This document shows, in pieces, positions 12,501 to 25,430 of a stretch of DNA of 64,000 nt. Below the pieces are notes generated by a model. It did no database searches, was not told the origin of the DNA, and saw only the letters and a list, made by a program, of their open reading frames with translations. A program made the position numbers and the translations under genes. Source of the DNA: Branchiostoma floridae (Eukaryota > Chordata > Leptocardii > Amphioxiformes > Branchiostomatidae); assembly GCF_000003815.2 (NCBI RefSeq), contig NC_049986.1, positions 11,325,354 through 11,389,353 on the forward strand, given 5' to 3'. Numbering within the stretch: the stretch's first letter is position 1; each line of letters opens with the position of its first letter.

Positions 12501-15500
12501 TAATTTTACTGTTACAGTACTACAAAACTGTTTTGACTGTGAGCTTTAACTTGCCACTGTGACAGAAAAAGCAAAGCACTCAGTTTTGGTTCATCTTGCT
12601 GAAATAGCATTTGGTACAAATTCGTTTTATTAGATGATGACTATACAGAATATTTTCCAACCATCACTTTTTAATATAGCACAACCCAGGGTATCTCGTA
12701 CTTCTCTATCCTGTCCAGTAGCCTCTCCAGGTGAGCCTGAGTGAACAGCAGACCCTGTCTGCAGCGCACCAGGTAGGAGATGTACGGGGCACGGCTTCTG
12801 TAGTCACTCAGGAGGGACGTCAGCAGCTTCTTACACCTGACAAGAAGAAAATTCAGTGTCTATACATGATGTACTATCATAATGGGAAACCCAAAACACC
12901 AACAATAATGCAGGTCTTCTTTATAGAAGATCTAGGCCGCACTCAGTAAAAGTAAATCAGTTTTACGAAGATGCAATCTATTTTGTACAAAACAGTATTC
13001 TATGCACCAATTTAGTTAATTAACATCTTCATAACCCTTCTCCGTACTGCCTAACCCCATAAACAATAGAGAACTTGTTAATTCAGAGTGCTAATCATTA
13101 ATTAAAATGACATATCAAGTGAGACTCACCCAGTATCATCAAACTGCTGCACACATCTCAGTGTCTCATGCAGCTGTGCGATGAGGGACTTGTCTTGGAG
13201 GTTAATGGCTTCAGACAGCTGGGCCTTCAGAAATGCTGCAGGAATTACAGTTTTAATTAATATCACAGTAGAGCTTGTAAGTACAAAGGTAACCTTCTAT
13301 TACAAAATGGTACGCTGAAAACTCAATTCATATATATTAGTATGTAATAAGCTTCTAAAGTAGAAGTTAACCTTATGTTCAGAGCTCAAAACAACCTTCT
13401 GACAACATACAATCTTATCCAACATCCTCAAAAATGAAAGCAAGAGCATCATGACATATGTGTTCACAATTATCTCCTGAAAAATCAGCAGTGACTTGTA
13501 CTTCCCTGCAATAAAGCAAATTCCTCTTTCCAAAGGGCATCAATGTTTAGATAACTACAATATCATATATCATACATTCACGAAGTACAAGGCACTAACC
13601 AGTCAGCTCATTCTCCTTCATGATGGTGCCATCCCCACAACAGTACACATCAGCGATGAAACTCATCCTGTTGGCGCGGATGTACACGAAGTTGGCGAGC
13701 CAGGGCAGCGTGGAAGAGTCGGCCGCCCCGAGGACCAGGCGCAGCTTCCGCTTGGCGTCCTGGAAGGAGTAGGACGTCTCCATGGGCGTGTCTGTGGGCG
13801 TGGTGGGGACCATCTGGTCTTCACCCATAGAGCTGAGAAATGCAGTGGTAAAATAAGCTTAATATCAAATGTACATGTACATTTGTAACCACAGCAATGT
13901 TGTACGTGTTCACTGATGTATAATCCAAACACTCCTGAAGTTCGGATTGCAGAGAGTCAAACTTATCAGTACCAACATATATCAGTCATGAAATTGTTGA
14001 ATGTTACAGTTTTATTCTTTATCTATTTCGGGTATGAAAACCAATAGAGCACACAACACAAAGGGACACACACATATATACATACAAAAACAGGTAGCTG
14101 TACATCAGACCATATAAGAGTTGAAAAAAAATGACCTTCTGTAGATCAACATTTATGTCTGATTACAAATTTTACATTGCAACAAGTTTATGCCTAGATC
14201 ATCAAATTCCATACTTGAAACTGTTGCACACAAGCAGGTTGTACTTTGTAGCTTACCTGCGTTTGGATGACAGGTCATCAATGTTGTCATGAGGGGAGGA
14301 ACTGATACTGAAGGACTCCTCACTGGGAAGGGCTCGGTATTTATCAAGGATATCTTCTGTTGTGTCTGCCATAGATCAGGGAATATAAAAGAAGTCAGAG
14401 GCGAAGACAAAGTTCACTTTAGACATCAAAATATAGAGCTTACTGTCATACACTATTATCATTTTTCTTGCCCGACATAAGAAAAAGATGAGCAATCACT
14501 TGATATTCCACAACAGAAGACAAAAAAAGACCCAGATTTGATCCAACATGTTTCCAGCTAGCTAGTGCTACATGTATGTGTAAGTACTGTTAGATATGGC
14601 TTGACCCTTACCTGGGGTGTGATCTGTCTGTGTGGTTTCTGAATCGCCAGCAGACAGATCTTTGTTCATGGTACGGTACTTGTTCAAGATGTCATCAGAG
14701 GTCACCTGTAGGATATACACAAAAGTTTCAACTCCATACTTGAACTTCAGATTGTCTAACTGTAAGCTATGTCCCTAAAGATACAATGTACTGTATGTGT
14801 ACACGTAGAAAGGCAAACCATGTGTGTAACGGTTCTAGCATCAAGTTACTTGGCTATAGCAGCTAGAAACAGTACGACAGCATTATTACAACCACTAGAT
14901 ACAAAGACATTTTAGGTGACTTGTTTAAATCTGCAAACAAAACATCCATTTTTACCAAAGGAACCATAAGATCTTTTCTAAACCCATCTCTCCATGCTAG
15001 TCCCACAGTAGAGAAAAGCTGTTTTGTTACTTGAAGAACAGACAAAATCTGACAAAAACTTTTACTGTCAGTACCTGTGGCTCTGTAGTCTCATCCACTG
15101 TGGGAATAAAACCTGGGCTCGGAGACGATGACTGTTCATCACGGTCCGTTTCTGACACTTTCTTCCTGCTTCCCCTTGGGCCTAACATGAGCAACAACAG
15201 ACTTGTGTTCAATTCAACCAGATGAATGCAAATTCCCAGTAACAGGAGCAACAACATCAATGACATACATTAATTTTGTAACTTTCAGCAATAGAAGACT
15301 GGAGAAATGTACTGTAGTAAAAAGTACAGTAGAAAGTGACAGGCTAGGAAAGCAGGATAGATATAAGTGGGATGTGATTTTTCATGAATATACAATATTC
15401 AGCTTCGATTTTTCTCTTGTGAAAAGGAGTTGGTTACCCTATACCCCCACCCCAATAATTTTTCCTTTTCTGTCCCTGACAGAAAGACAGTTGAATACTC

Positions 15501-18500
15501 ACCTATTACTGGAAGAGCAGAAAGGAAAGTAACAGAGAAACACACAGAGAGAAAGAAGGACAAATGTCTTCAGTCATTGAGTCAACTTCAACTTAACAAT
15601 GATAGTGAAATTGTAGTATAGGGCTGACGTCAGAGTTGCGTTGCGCGGTAGAGGGCAAAAAATGGGAAGACGATTTGGGTGTGACTTAAAATCCTTGAAA
15701 ATCCTTCTTTTCCTTGAAAATTTTTGCCCAATCTGGAGACTTTTTGACTTAGAAGAGACAGGTAGGGTCTAAGCTTTCCTGTTTGGGTCAAAATTTGTTC
15801 AGTTCAGCAGTTCAGCTGGTGTAAGGACAGGTTTTAGTTATAGGGTGCTACTGGTTGTATCAGGAGGGAAAATGGGTCAAAGGTGAGGTTTCTTTCATAG
15901 AGCGAGCTTTTCTCCGAGAATGAGCCAAACAACCCTCTGTTTTCTTTGAATGCTTATAAACTAGACCCAAGTGACTTTCTGGTGGAGAAGAATTTTAAAG
16001 ATTGAACTATGGGTTAGTACTTTTTTGAAGCCTTCATTCAGTGTATTTCAACATGCTTGTCAATGGGCAGCCCTAACTTCGATGTCTGACCTATACTGAT
16101 GAGTGTAAAGTACAGAGTGTGTAGAACAGAGCAGAAAATTGTTAAAGTTTGGAAGGTTATAGATCAAGGTATTATAAATGTGAGACACTTTTGCAAGATT
16201 TGCAAGATACTACAATGCAGTTATGCAACCCAGAGTTGATGAAATCTACATAAAAATTAATGTATTTTTTATCAAATGTATCATTTGATTGCACTTTTAA
16301 TGAATCATTGGAATGTACTAAATCAATTTGCTTATAAATCATGTAACGGGCTGGGTAAATACAAGAAAACACAAAATACCTACCTTTGAAAATGGCTACT
16401 TTCTTCTTCCACCACGATCTACCTCTTTCTGAGCTCTTTCCTTCCTGAAAGAGGAAAATAAAAATATTAATTCGTATAATCAAGCCTTTTAGTCTAATAA
16501 CAGCGACAAGAGTTTTGTCCAGACAAATTTGAAGCAGATACGTTTTTTTCCACACAATACCAGTCTCAAACTTTTCTCTTGTTTCACTCAGACGCTTAGT
16601 CGACAGTCAGTCAGAGTACCATCTTGGATACCTATTTTGATAATCCCTGTCATTTTAGGCATTTGAGAAGATGTAGACTTGACAAGGATGGCACACTGGC
16701 TATGACAACATTGTTGGACAAGATTGAAAATTCTTCTCAGACCATCAAAATTAATATGTCAAAACTTCCTATCTTGTTAATGGACAACTGTTATCTTACA
16801 AGTTGTACAATCCAACACAATGCAGAATATATACAAATATTGTTACACAAGACTTTAAAACCACCTGCATGCATCAACAATTTCCCACTAACCTGGGCCC
16901 CACAGGAAATGGAAAAAGAAGGACATTATACAATCATTCACAAATGGGGCTCATGTCATAACTAAAAACAAGCCGACCAACCAAAATCTTTTTTTTTCAG
17001 TCACTCCTTTCAGAAGTGCTTTTCCCAACAAGCCCAACAAGCTTAAGAGTTGTGAATTGCTAATGTGCTGTTGATATGCAGCAAATATTACAATGTAGAA
17101 CTAGTTTAGTTTAAAAAAGGCCAAAATAAAGTAGTCACATTTTGCATTCAGTTGGCAGCAGTTTTTACATTCTGAAATGGCCCCAGTAAGAATAAAACAC
17201 TGTGTACTTGAACATGATATATGACACGTATGTAGCAATCACTACAACTAAGATTTCTTACATGCTAAACTGATATAAACATACCCACAAATCACACCAA
17301 GGAACAAAGCAATGATATGAAGAGTGGAGAAGGCACACCACCAAAACATGCAAAACTACACAACTGAGGTGATATCATGCTGGGCCCACTGATATGTACA
17401 TGACATTGTATTTCTACAGACCTTAGATAAGCTACCAGAGAGACCTCGGCCTGTATGCTTCTATAGGGCAGACAACAGGACAAAACATCACTAGCTGCTG
17501 TTCACTGGTTAGGCATGAACTACAAGCACAGCAGAGATGTCATCTAAAATCTACAGTATAAGTGCACACAGTGTACATAAGGGTGTAAAGATATGTGAAG
17601 GAATGAATTCTTAAGTGTAGAAGAAAACTATACTTAGAAATGCACAAAAACATGACATGATTACACTAAAGATTGTCAAGGTTTACACAGATCCAAGAAT
17701 GTCATTCTGTTTGCATAGTGCTACATGTATATACAGTTACAAGTATATGGTTAACAATACTTAAGTTTTTTCACACAAACATGTTAAAGAACATGGAACT
17801 AGAACAAGAGGGTACTACAGAGTCATTGTTTTATCCGAGTCATGAATGGATTTAAAAAGAAATAAAGCTGGAACACAGTTAAAGTTTAAAAACAGTATGC
17901 CTGATGAGTACCTATAGTATACACGTGTAACTATAGAATAGAAGGATAGCTATAGAGGGCTGATGAATATTGTTTTCTACACATCACTGATGCTATCTAC
18001 AAGTAAAAGCTTTGTCTTCATAGTAGAAGAAGCACTAGTTACAACCATTAATAAACAGGAGACCTGGAGCATGACAGCTGGAAAAATCAAACCACACAGT
18101 GTTCTTTGTTCAACCAACCTTTTCTTCCCTGTCCACTACAGTCAGGGAGCTGTCGAAACTGATGGACTTGGATATGTTTGACCTGTCGTTATAGCCGCCG
18201 CTGACCGCTAGCGATGTACCCATCCTGCTGGTGTGACCTTCAGCGCCGGGACTACTCGTCGCTCTTTCTGCTCTTGTCTTCGTAAACAACGGCTCTAGCG
18301 GACGCTCGATGGGATGATGTGGACCGGGCGACTCCGACCCTTGCTGCAAAAGTTGGTCGTCAAACGAGGAAGCCTTTCCCAGTCCTCCCACGTTATTTTC
18401 TGTCACAATGTCCACTACTTTTGTCTTTTCTCGTTTTGGTCTTCTCTTGATGGTGCTGAAGCCCTCGTTGTCGTCAATCTGTATGAGCGGCTTGTCAAAG

Positions 18501-21500
18501 TCTGGACTGTGCACAGTATTATTCAGGTCTCCACTGTAGGAAGAACTTGTTTGACTTCTTCTAAGCTTTGTTGGAGAGTCTGAACTTGATGTGTGCCTGA
18601 CTTGGGCATAGGAAGCAGTTAGACTAAGAAGATTCTCCTCCGATTTGGAGGGTGACAGGGGTGACAAAGACGACATGGAACTGAAAACCGAATCGCGTAG
18701 ACTGTCTGCGGGGGTTGTGGCTGGGGCGTCGTCACTGGGAGTGGGAGCAAATGGGTCAAAATCGTCAAGTAAGGAGTTTCTTTTGTCAAATGTTTCAAAA
18801 CCCGTTGCAACTGAACTTTCTTGGATATCCTTTAAGGAGTTGGACAGCCTGGCCCCAAGAGCCTCCTTGGCATGTGATGGGGCTCCTTCAAAGTCTTTTA
18901 TGATGTCGGGTACATGTCGCTGTTTGCCCGGCCCCACGGGACCGTTGACAGGGTTGCGGAGAGCGATGGGCCGGATTTTGAAGCGCGCTCCCGTGGACGG
19001 GTCCTGACACATCTCCGGGGGTGGGTGCAGGGCAGGAGCATGTCCTCTCCTCTCCTTACTCTCATCAAAACTCTCCACTGCATCTTGAAACTCCTCTGAA
19101 TCCTGCGACCCCCTCCCTTTGGGACAATCCTCCGGAAAGGGGCTGCAGCTTTTGTCAAAACTCTTCTCTGAGCTCTTGTCAGAGACTTGGTCCTCCGAGG
19201 TTCTCGGAGGGTTCTCACTGTCAGTGTACGGGGTGCTAGTTCTGGATCGAGGCTCTCCGTCAACCCCTCCGGCGGCCTCCTCATTTTTCTCTGCTTCTAA
19301 GATGTCTTCTACACTACCAGACTGTAAGAGATACGGAAGAACTAGTCACTTTGACCTTTCTTCCTTCAAGGATGAAGTCAAAATGCCAAACACAGACAAT
19401 CACCAACAGATAAACTGCAACAAGTACACTGCACATCACGACACAACACCAAATCTATATTATGCACATGTACTAATGTAGATCAGACTCCTATGAGGGA
19501 GGCAATGTCAGGACAATGTGGAGAAACACAAGCTCAGCCTCTTTGACAGTTTCTTAAATGCAGGGGGAGACAAACAAAGCTATATGTATGTAGGAATACA
19601 TCTACTTCTACTTTCTAGTCTAATTACCATCTACACTGTACTACTTCTACACACCATGCAGCAAACCACTATGAAAAACATGCACAATTAAAGTTGAGCA
19701 TCTACTGTGTGGTCCTACCCAAATCTAAATAAATTAGCTCTTATCAAGGGTAACATACGTAGCCTTAAATATCTAGCCATTCAAGGTATACCTGATGGCC
19801 ACGCACGGTCAAAAATTAGGTGCACAGCTTAATGCATTAGCACCTAGCATTTCAAACACCGTACATCGTTAGACCAATTCTACTAACAGACATTAAACAT
19901 CAAACAGAAATGTTTTATTTTCCTGAAATTCAAACGCTTAGTCTACATTGCAAAGGTCATATTCTGATGTTGTTACCTCACTGAGCCCCACCTCCACCTC
20001 ACACAGTCTCTCTTCCATCTTCTGTTCGGGGGGTTCCGAGTCGCTGGCAAGCACGTCCACACTCCAGGTCTCACTGTTGGTCTCCGAGATGTCCACCTCC
20101 AGCAGGTTCTCAGGTAGGCTGTCCAGGTGGGACGCTCCACCCTCGGCACCTGCACCTGAGATTTCCTGGAGCAAAGACATTTTGATGGTCTTTAGTCTAT
20201 GATACAGCAACTGTTCCAGCTGTGTCACTCACCCGACATGCACACAGTCACTACTGGAAAGGGTTGTAGTCCTTAGGATGGGACGTTGTGCCGTGGTCCA
20301 CTGTTATTTGTACATGTCAAAAAGAGCTAAGGGAATTTCCCTGTTACAATGAACCTGTAAAAACTCAAAAATGAGAGAATTTTATCATTGACACATTAAA
20401 ATTATATAGGTATAGGGACTTTCACAATGTCTTTTGCAACTATAGAATGATACACAAATCTAAATCAAAATACAGCAATTATGGAATGATGCAAGAAACC
20501 GTAGGAAAGTGCTATATGCAGCTATTTCTACTTAACAGAAAAATGGGAACATAGTCTACATTGTATTTTAAACTGCCAAATGTAATTTAAATAGCCAAAA
20601 ATGTACTTTGCCTAAATATCTAAAAAAAAAAGAGTTTAAGGTACTGCATACTTGTAACCTCTCCAGAGGGTTTCCCTCCGGCGGTGGCTCCGAAGCATCG
20701 CTGGGTAGAACGTCCGTGCTCCAGGTCTCGCTAAACGTGCTGTAGGTCTCACACGGGTCCCTCTCCTCCGTGGTGGCCATCCCCATGTCACGGATGATCT
20801 CAAACTTACGCAGCTTCTCGTCGATGTTGTCCTAAGAATGCAAAAGTTGTTTCTGCATCAGGCGATAGGACTCCACAACCAGGACATGTGAATTTTATTA
20901 CCTAATGGACATCAGTACTCTCTGATTTCATTGTGTATGCCCATTTACTTCTTTTAAGCATATAATCTTTAATGTGTATGGTCACACGAAACTGTTGTTC
21001 AGTAGACTATTGAAGTCAATGTGTAAGGTTAGATGAAACAGTTGTTAGTGGACACTTGCAGTCTTTGTGAATTTGTAATGTAATTTGTCCCGTTTGAATG
21101 CACTATACTTGCTAACCTTCGTCGTTCTCTGCTCCTTCTCCAAGAAGTCCAGGGCGTTCCGTTCGCTGGGGTCGCGGCCCATGGGCTCCGGCCCGTGGTC
21201 GCTCTCCAGGGAGTACACAGAGTTTCTGGTGGAGGGGCCACCTTCTGATGTTGCCTCCATCACATCACTATTGTGGGCACCTACAGGTCAAGAGGACAAA
21301 AGTTTAGACCAAGATTTAGCATCTTTAGAATTTCCCCCCACTACAAGACTAGTCATGATCAGTGTAACACAAACTCTGCTGTCCAGGGCTATACAGGTCC
21401 CATTTCTAAAATGGGGCTCGGCTGGGATGTTTGTGGAAACAAAAAATGAAACTATTTACCAGGGAATATACACAAATTATGCTCCTAGTTTTTTTAAAGT

Positions 21501-24500
21501 TCTGTGAGTTTTGTTGCCATTCTTATCAAATTTTTCGTTTCCAAAAGCTACCCAGCCAGGTCCCAGGTTAGGAATTGGGACCTAGGCCTAAGCGAGATTT
21601 AATCAGGCTACTCCAAGACCATTAAAAGTATGTCATTTGAGCACATACAATTGTATCTTTGTTCACCCAAATTCAATGACAAATGACAAATCAAACAATA
21701 AGGACTTGTAGGCATGAACCTCCTTACTTATGGAGATACCAGTAAGCTTGTCCGACTGTCTGTCTGAGTCTTTCCCACCATCATCGTAGGCATCGCCCCC
21801 AGCAATGGTCACATGGTGAACAGTTGATCCAAGAACCTGAAATGTGGGAAAACTTCAAATCACCATCTGAACAAAACTACACTTTGTATGAAACCTGCCT
21901 GTCTGCCTAAGTGCTCAGGCCAGGGACTGCCCTTTGCTCCTCTCCATATGAAACTTCAATGCTAAAATCTCAACAAACGTTATACAAGAATGTGTTGTTC
22001 ACAGATTTAAAGAGATATTGCTTGATGAAGATGCCCCCCTCAAAAAATCTTCATCATGTATACATGTATACCTCCCATCTTTGCCCCGGAGAGGAGATAG
22101 GCGCCGCCAGGGGACTAAAATGCCTATTGATACAGCACAACATGTTGTGCTGCCCCTACGGCTGATTAAAAGGCTATGGGACGAATGAATGAATGAAACC
22201 TCCCATCTTCAACATACCTTGGATTCAGGTAACATCCCTGGACACTCGTTGGAAGCATTGCTGAGTGAGATGATGAGGACCTCTTCAGGAGGAGGGGTCA
22301 TGGCAGTTTCTGAGGGGGCACCTGTGGTGTCTGCCTCCGACGAGTCGTTTGCATTGGTGCCTGGCAGGCGAGCCTTCACGCCTTTCACTGAAATAATGAA
22401 TCAACAGATGTCATAGCTTGCTGTCAGTATAATTTACTTTTACTACCTATGACTACTACTTTTCTAAATACAGTACAAGTCCTTTAATTGTACACCCTAT
22501 TTGCCAGCATCTTTCGTGCAATTATCCAGGAGGTGCAATAAATGAGAGTAAATTATATAATGCAAAGTTATCCAGCTGGATTGCGCCATTTATGGATTCA
22601 GTGCAATTAACAGTGTTCGGTGATCCGTGGCTTTTACTGTATCCTACAGTGTGCAAGTTAAGACAAATATCTATCAGACCACAACATTTTTACATCAGCC
22701 AATTTTATTTGGCAGCCAGGGCATATGCATATGCACCAAGTATTTTGAGCCCTGTTTACTTTTGGTTTTACTTATTGCTATTTTGCTATAAGGCAGAACC
22801 CACATACCCTTTCCGAGGATGTTTTTCTTTGCAGACATGGGTGTGTTGGGAGGGGATGTGACAGGGGTGGGGGTAGGGGTGACGTTAGCGCTGCCGGTCC
22901 CCACTGCGGGGCCTGTGGACGGGGGTGTGGAGATGGGCACGTTGGACAGGATGGTGTCCAGCTGTTTGGTGTCCAGTGGTTCTCCTCCTGTAGCCTTAAG
23001 GTCTCGCAGGAAGGACACCTGAAAGTTACAGCAAAATATTTCTACTTCATTCACATTTGATAATGGCGGGCAAAATGGAGCTCATGAGAGGCCCTCTCCT
23101 GAATACATACAGTACAAATTACATTATAAAATGAATAAATATTGAGCAAGACCAGAACTTTCAGGAATAAACTGTGGTTCCATTTTAAATGTTCCTTTCT
23201 CAGGATCCTCTTTTCTTCTGCCATGCGCATCAGTCTGGTAGTTTTATCACCATCATGATTCTTTTGTAATTCTAAAATAACACAGGCAGATTTTACTATT
23301 TACAGGCAGATTTTACTATTTAGACTATTTTACTTACCAGGCAGTAAAGCTCAGTTTCTGTGATCAACACAGCACTTCTCCCTAACCCCGAGAGCTGGGA
23401 GGGTGCAGGGGGCGGGGTGTCGTCACATGACCTGTCAATTACAGCATCCAGGAAGGTGGACATGCAGCCCTGAAACACAACCGTCCAAAACATGGGTTTA
23501 AGAATAGACCAGAATGAGTAAATGAGCATAAAAGTTGAGGAATCTTTCATAAAATCTGATCATTACTCTGAAAACATTTTCTGGGGCATGCTGAAAATGA
23601 TTCAGAAAAATTGATTCAGCATGTACAAGTCTAATTCTATATTGCTTAGAACTCTTACTTACATTGTCAAACCTAGAATAGAGTGGTTGCATCTTTGATT
23701 CTGCATTCTCTGGAGCAGACAGGGTCAGCACCTGTAGGATCTGGGCGATCTGGAACAACAGGTCAGGTTAGGAGACCATATCTTATTCACTACAAATATT
23801 ACATTATACATCACTGATTGACTAATTTCCCAAAACACGTTATAAGGGCTTTCCTAGGAAAACCACAAGCAAAAACAAAATAAACAAAAGAATACTGAGC
23901 ATATCTGTAATTCAGCCACCTTACAGAAATCTTTTTTTTTCTGTGAAGAGGTCTGAAAATGTATAACTGCATTGGGTTCCACAACAAACAAAATACTCGA
24001 TATCGGCCCCACCTGCATCAAATTGAAGCGAGCAGCTTCACTAATTGGCACGTCCCAGATGATCCCGTATGGCTCGGGATTCATGATGGCCGGACAGATG
24101 AAGGACGACAACAACAGGTCCGCACACATGGCCCGGATATCTCCCTCCTCCACCGTCCCCACCCTGTTCATGTGCTTGTGCAGCTGGGACACAATCCAGC
24201 ACAAACTCTGGGGGAAACAGTACATGTTGGCTTTAATGCTGGAGATGAACTTGTTACACAGGTTCACAAGCTGGCTGCTCAGCTGCTCCATGTGGTCCTG
24301 CAGCTTCTGCTTGAACTGGGGCGTTCCACGGTCCCCGAACCGTCGCTTGATCTCCGAGGGAGAGAATCTCTCCAACGCCGCGTCCACGTTGGTTTCTAGG
24401 AAGTAGTCGTCCTCGGCAAGGCAGGACATGATTGGCTCGTGCAGGGCGGCGGTCAGGAAGAGCTTGGCGGTGTACACGGACTCGGAGAAGAGTTTGAAGA

Positions 24501-25430
24501 CGGTACTGAAGGCACAGGAGCCGCGGCGCAGGAGCCGGCGAGGATCGTTGTTTGTTGCTAGCTGCAGCTCGATGAGGGAGTGGAGTATCTGCAGGACGTA
24601 ATGCTCATCCTCAGGCATGATACAGCCTCCATAGATGGCAGATACAATCACCTGAGGAGAAAGCCAATAATACTTGTTAAGCACGCTGAAAAGCAATTCA
24701 TCCACTATCCATTTCAATTGTCTACCACTAAATATCATTTTATGCTGAAACTGACTGTCATAGAAAACAGCAAACTAGCCATAATGAAAAGTTTAAAAAG
24801 ATATAAATGTGCCAATGGACCAGCTTTACAACAAAGCTTGACAACATTGAGTAAATTATTAAAATCAATGAATGAATAGTTTCATACTTTATCCTATGCC
24901 TGTAGTATCCTGTATTACATAACATCAGTAACTAACATACCAGTAACAGAAGAAACAACCTGAACTAGAAAGGCCACATTTTCGGAAAATTTTTACCTTT
25001 GGAAACATAATAAGAGAGTTTTTGGTAGTACCTGAATGATGCCCTGTGTTGTTTCCAGGCTGAGTTTCTCCCCACACACCAGTGTCTGTGCCACCAGCTG
25101 GGGACACTCCCTCAGTGCCTTCATGAAGTCCCCATACAAGGTGTCCTGGTACCCCAGGATCTTGTACCCGTCTATAAACTTGACATTGTCCAGGGAGTTG
25201 GCCTTGTGGCAGTACTCCGCCGGGGTGCCATGCTGGGAGTGACTGGACAGGATCAGACTCTCCACGTTGGCACGTTGTTGTTTCACGATCCAGGAGGCGT
25301 GGTACAGACTCTCCGCTGCGGTGATGACCTCCTTGTGGATTCGCTGAAGGGAGTCTTTCTCCGCCGAGACAAACAGCCGCTCCTGTTTCAGGTGCTGGGC
25401 AAGCTCCAGTAGTTTACCGCTCGCTGCCAT
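9540..25430 (-). CDS. GAPVD1: GAPVD1: RasGAP and VPS9 domain protein, complete, 23 coding exons
   Basis: Endosomal protein acting on Rab5 through its VPS9 domain, with an N-terminal RasGAP-like domain. Coding exons: 25430-25032, 24651-24013, 23749-23663, 23469-23338, 23018-22808, 22387-22218, 21836-21728, 21280-21117, 20831-20652, 20165-19977, 19321-18119, 16444-16384, 15181-15075, 14705-14612, 14365-14257, 13832-13600, 13235-13130, 12836-12702, 12212-12022, 11608-11494, 10807-10669, 10191-10046, 9666-9540. Phases agree throughout (5046 bp, 1681 aa; human about 1480). The N-terminus has HLKQERL and KQQR. The RasGAP-like region (about 134-346) has DPRRLLRRGSCAFS and CWIVSQLHK. SETWSTDVL and SETWSVDVL occur in consecutive exons, as in the human protein. 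A 401-codon Ser/Pro-rich exon accounts for much of the extra length. The VPS9 region (about 1400-1681) ends with PGADDFTPVLVYVLL and VEFIKTIDDRK. Several donors are weak (GTTGGT, GTTAGC, GTTTCC), but phase and homology require them. Confidence 0.96.
11065..11432. mobile_element. MITE with CAGGGCTCGAAATAC ends
   Basis: Sits in a GAPVD1 intron. The 15-bp terminal inverted repeats CAGGGCTCGAAATAC are perfect, and ATATT flanks both ends (11060-11064, 11433-11437). The interior is rich in ACCTGCA/TGCAGGT words, including three copies of ATGCAGGTGGTA next to the right end. The CAGGG terminus resembles hAT elements, but a 5-bp rather than 8-bp target repeat makes the superfamily uncertain. Confidence 0.8.
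11795..11998 (-). mobile_element. tRNA-derived SINE, family 2 (copy 1)
   Basis: On the minus strand an A box (GTCCAGTGGTTAGTGG, 11986-11971) is followed by a B box (GAGTTTGATTCCG, 11946-11934), as in tRNA-derived SINEs. The body then carries GGTCCACTGTTC, TCAAAAAGAGCT, GGAATTTCCCT and the 3' end GAACCTGTAAATACTG. A second copy lies at 20200-20356. This copy sits within 25 bases of the end of a GAPVD1 exon. Confidence 0.75.
20200..20356 (+). mobile_element. SINE, family 2 (copy 2)
   Basis: Aligns with the reverse complement of 11795-11998 from the B-box region onward: CTGTGTCACTCACCC, CTACTGGAAAGGGTTG, GGTCCACTGTT, GTCAAAAAGAGCTAAGGG, AATTTCCCT, AATGAACCTGTAAA. The 5' tRNA-like part is degraded. 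It lies in the GAPVD1 intron just before the exon at 20165. Confidence 0.7.
22070..22209 (+). mobile_element. Short retroposon with a 12-bp target duplication
   Basis: ACCTCCCATCTT occurs at 22070-22081 and again at 22198-22209, bracketing 116 bp that end in a (GAAT)n-type tail (ACGAATGAATGAATGAA). The body includes the palindrome CAGCACAACATGTTGTGCTG. A long target duplication and a simple-repeat tail mark LINE-driven retroposition. It is unrelated to family 2. The GAPVD1 exon ending at 22218 begins 9 bp beyond the duplication. Confidence 0.8.

Noticed and set aside
18645-19284. Plus- and minus-strand frames of 120-128 codons inside the large GAPVD1 exon
   Set aside because: Shadows of the 401-codon GAPVD1 exon in other frames; high coding GC content keeps them open.
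23281-23330. Two adjacent copies of CAGGCAGATTTTACTATTTA beside a GAPVD1 donor
   Set aside because: Real but only two short units; judged ordinary replication slippage.
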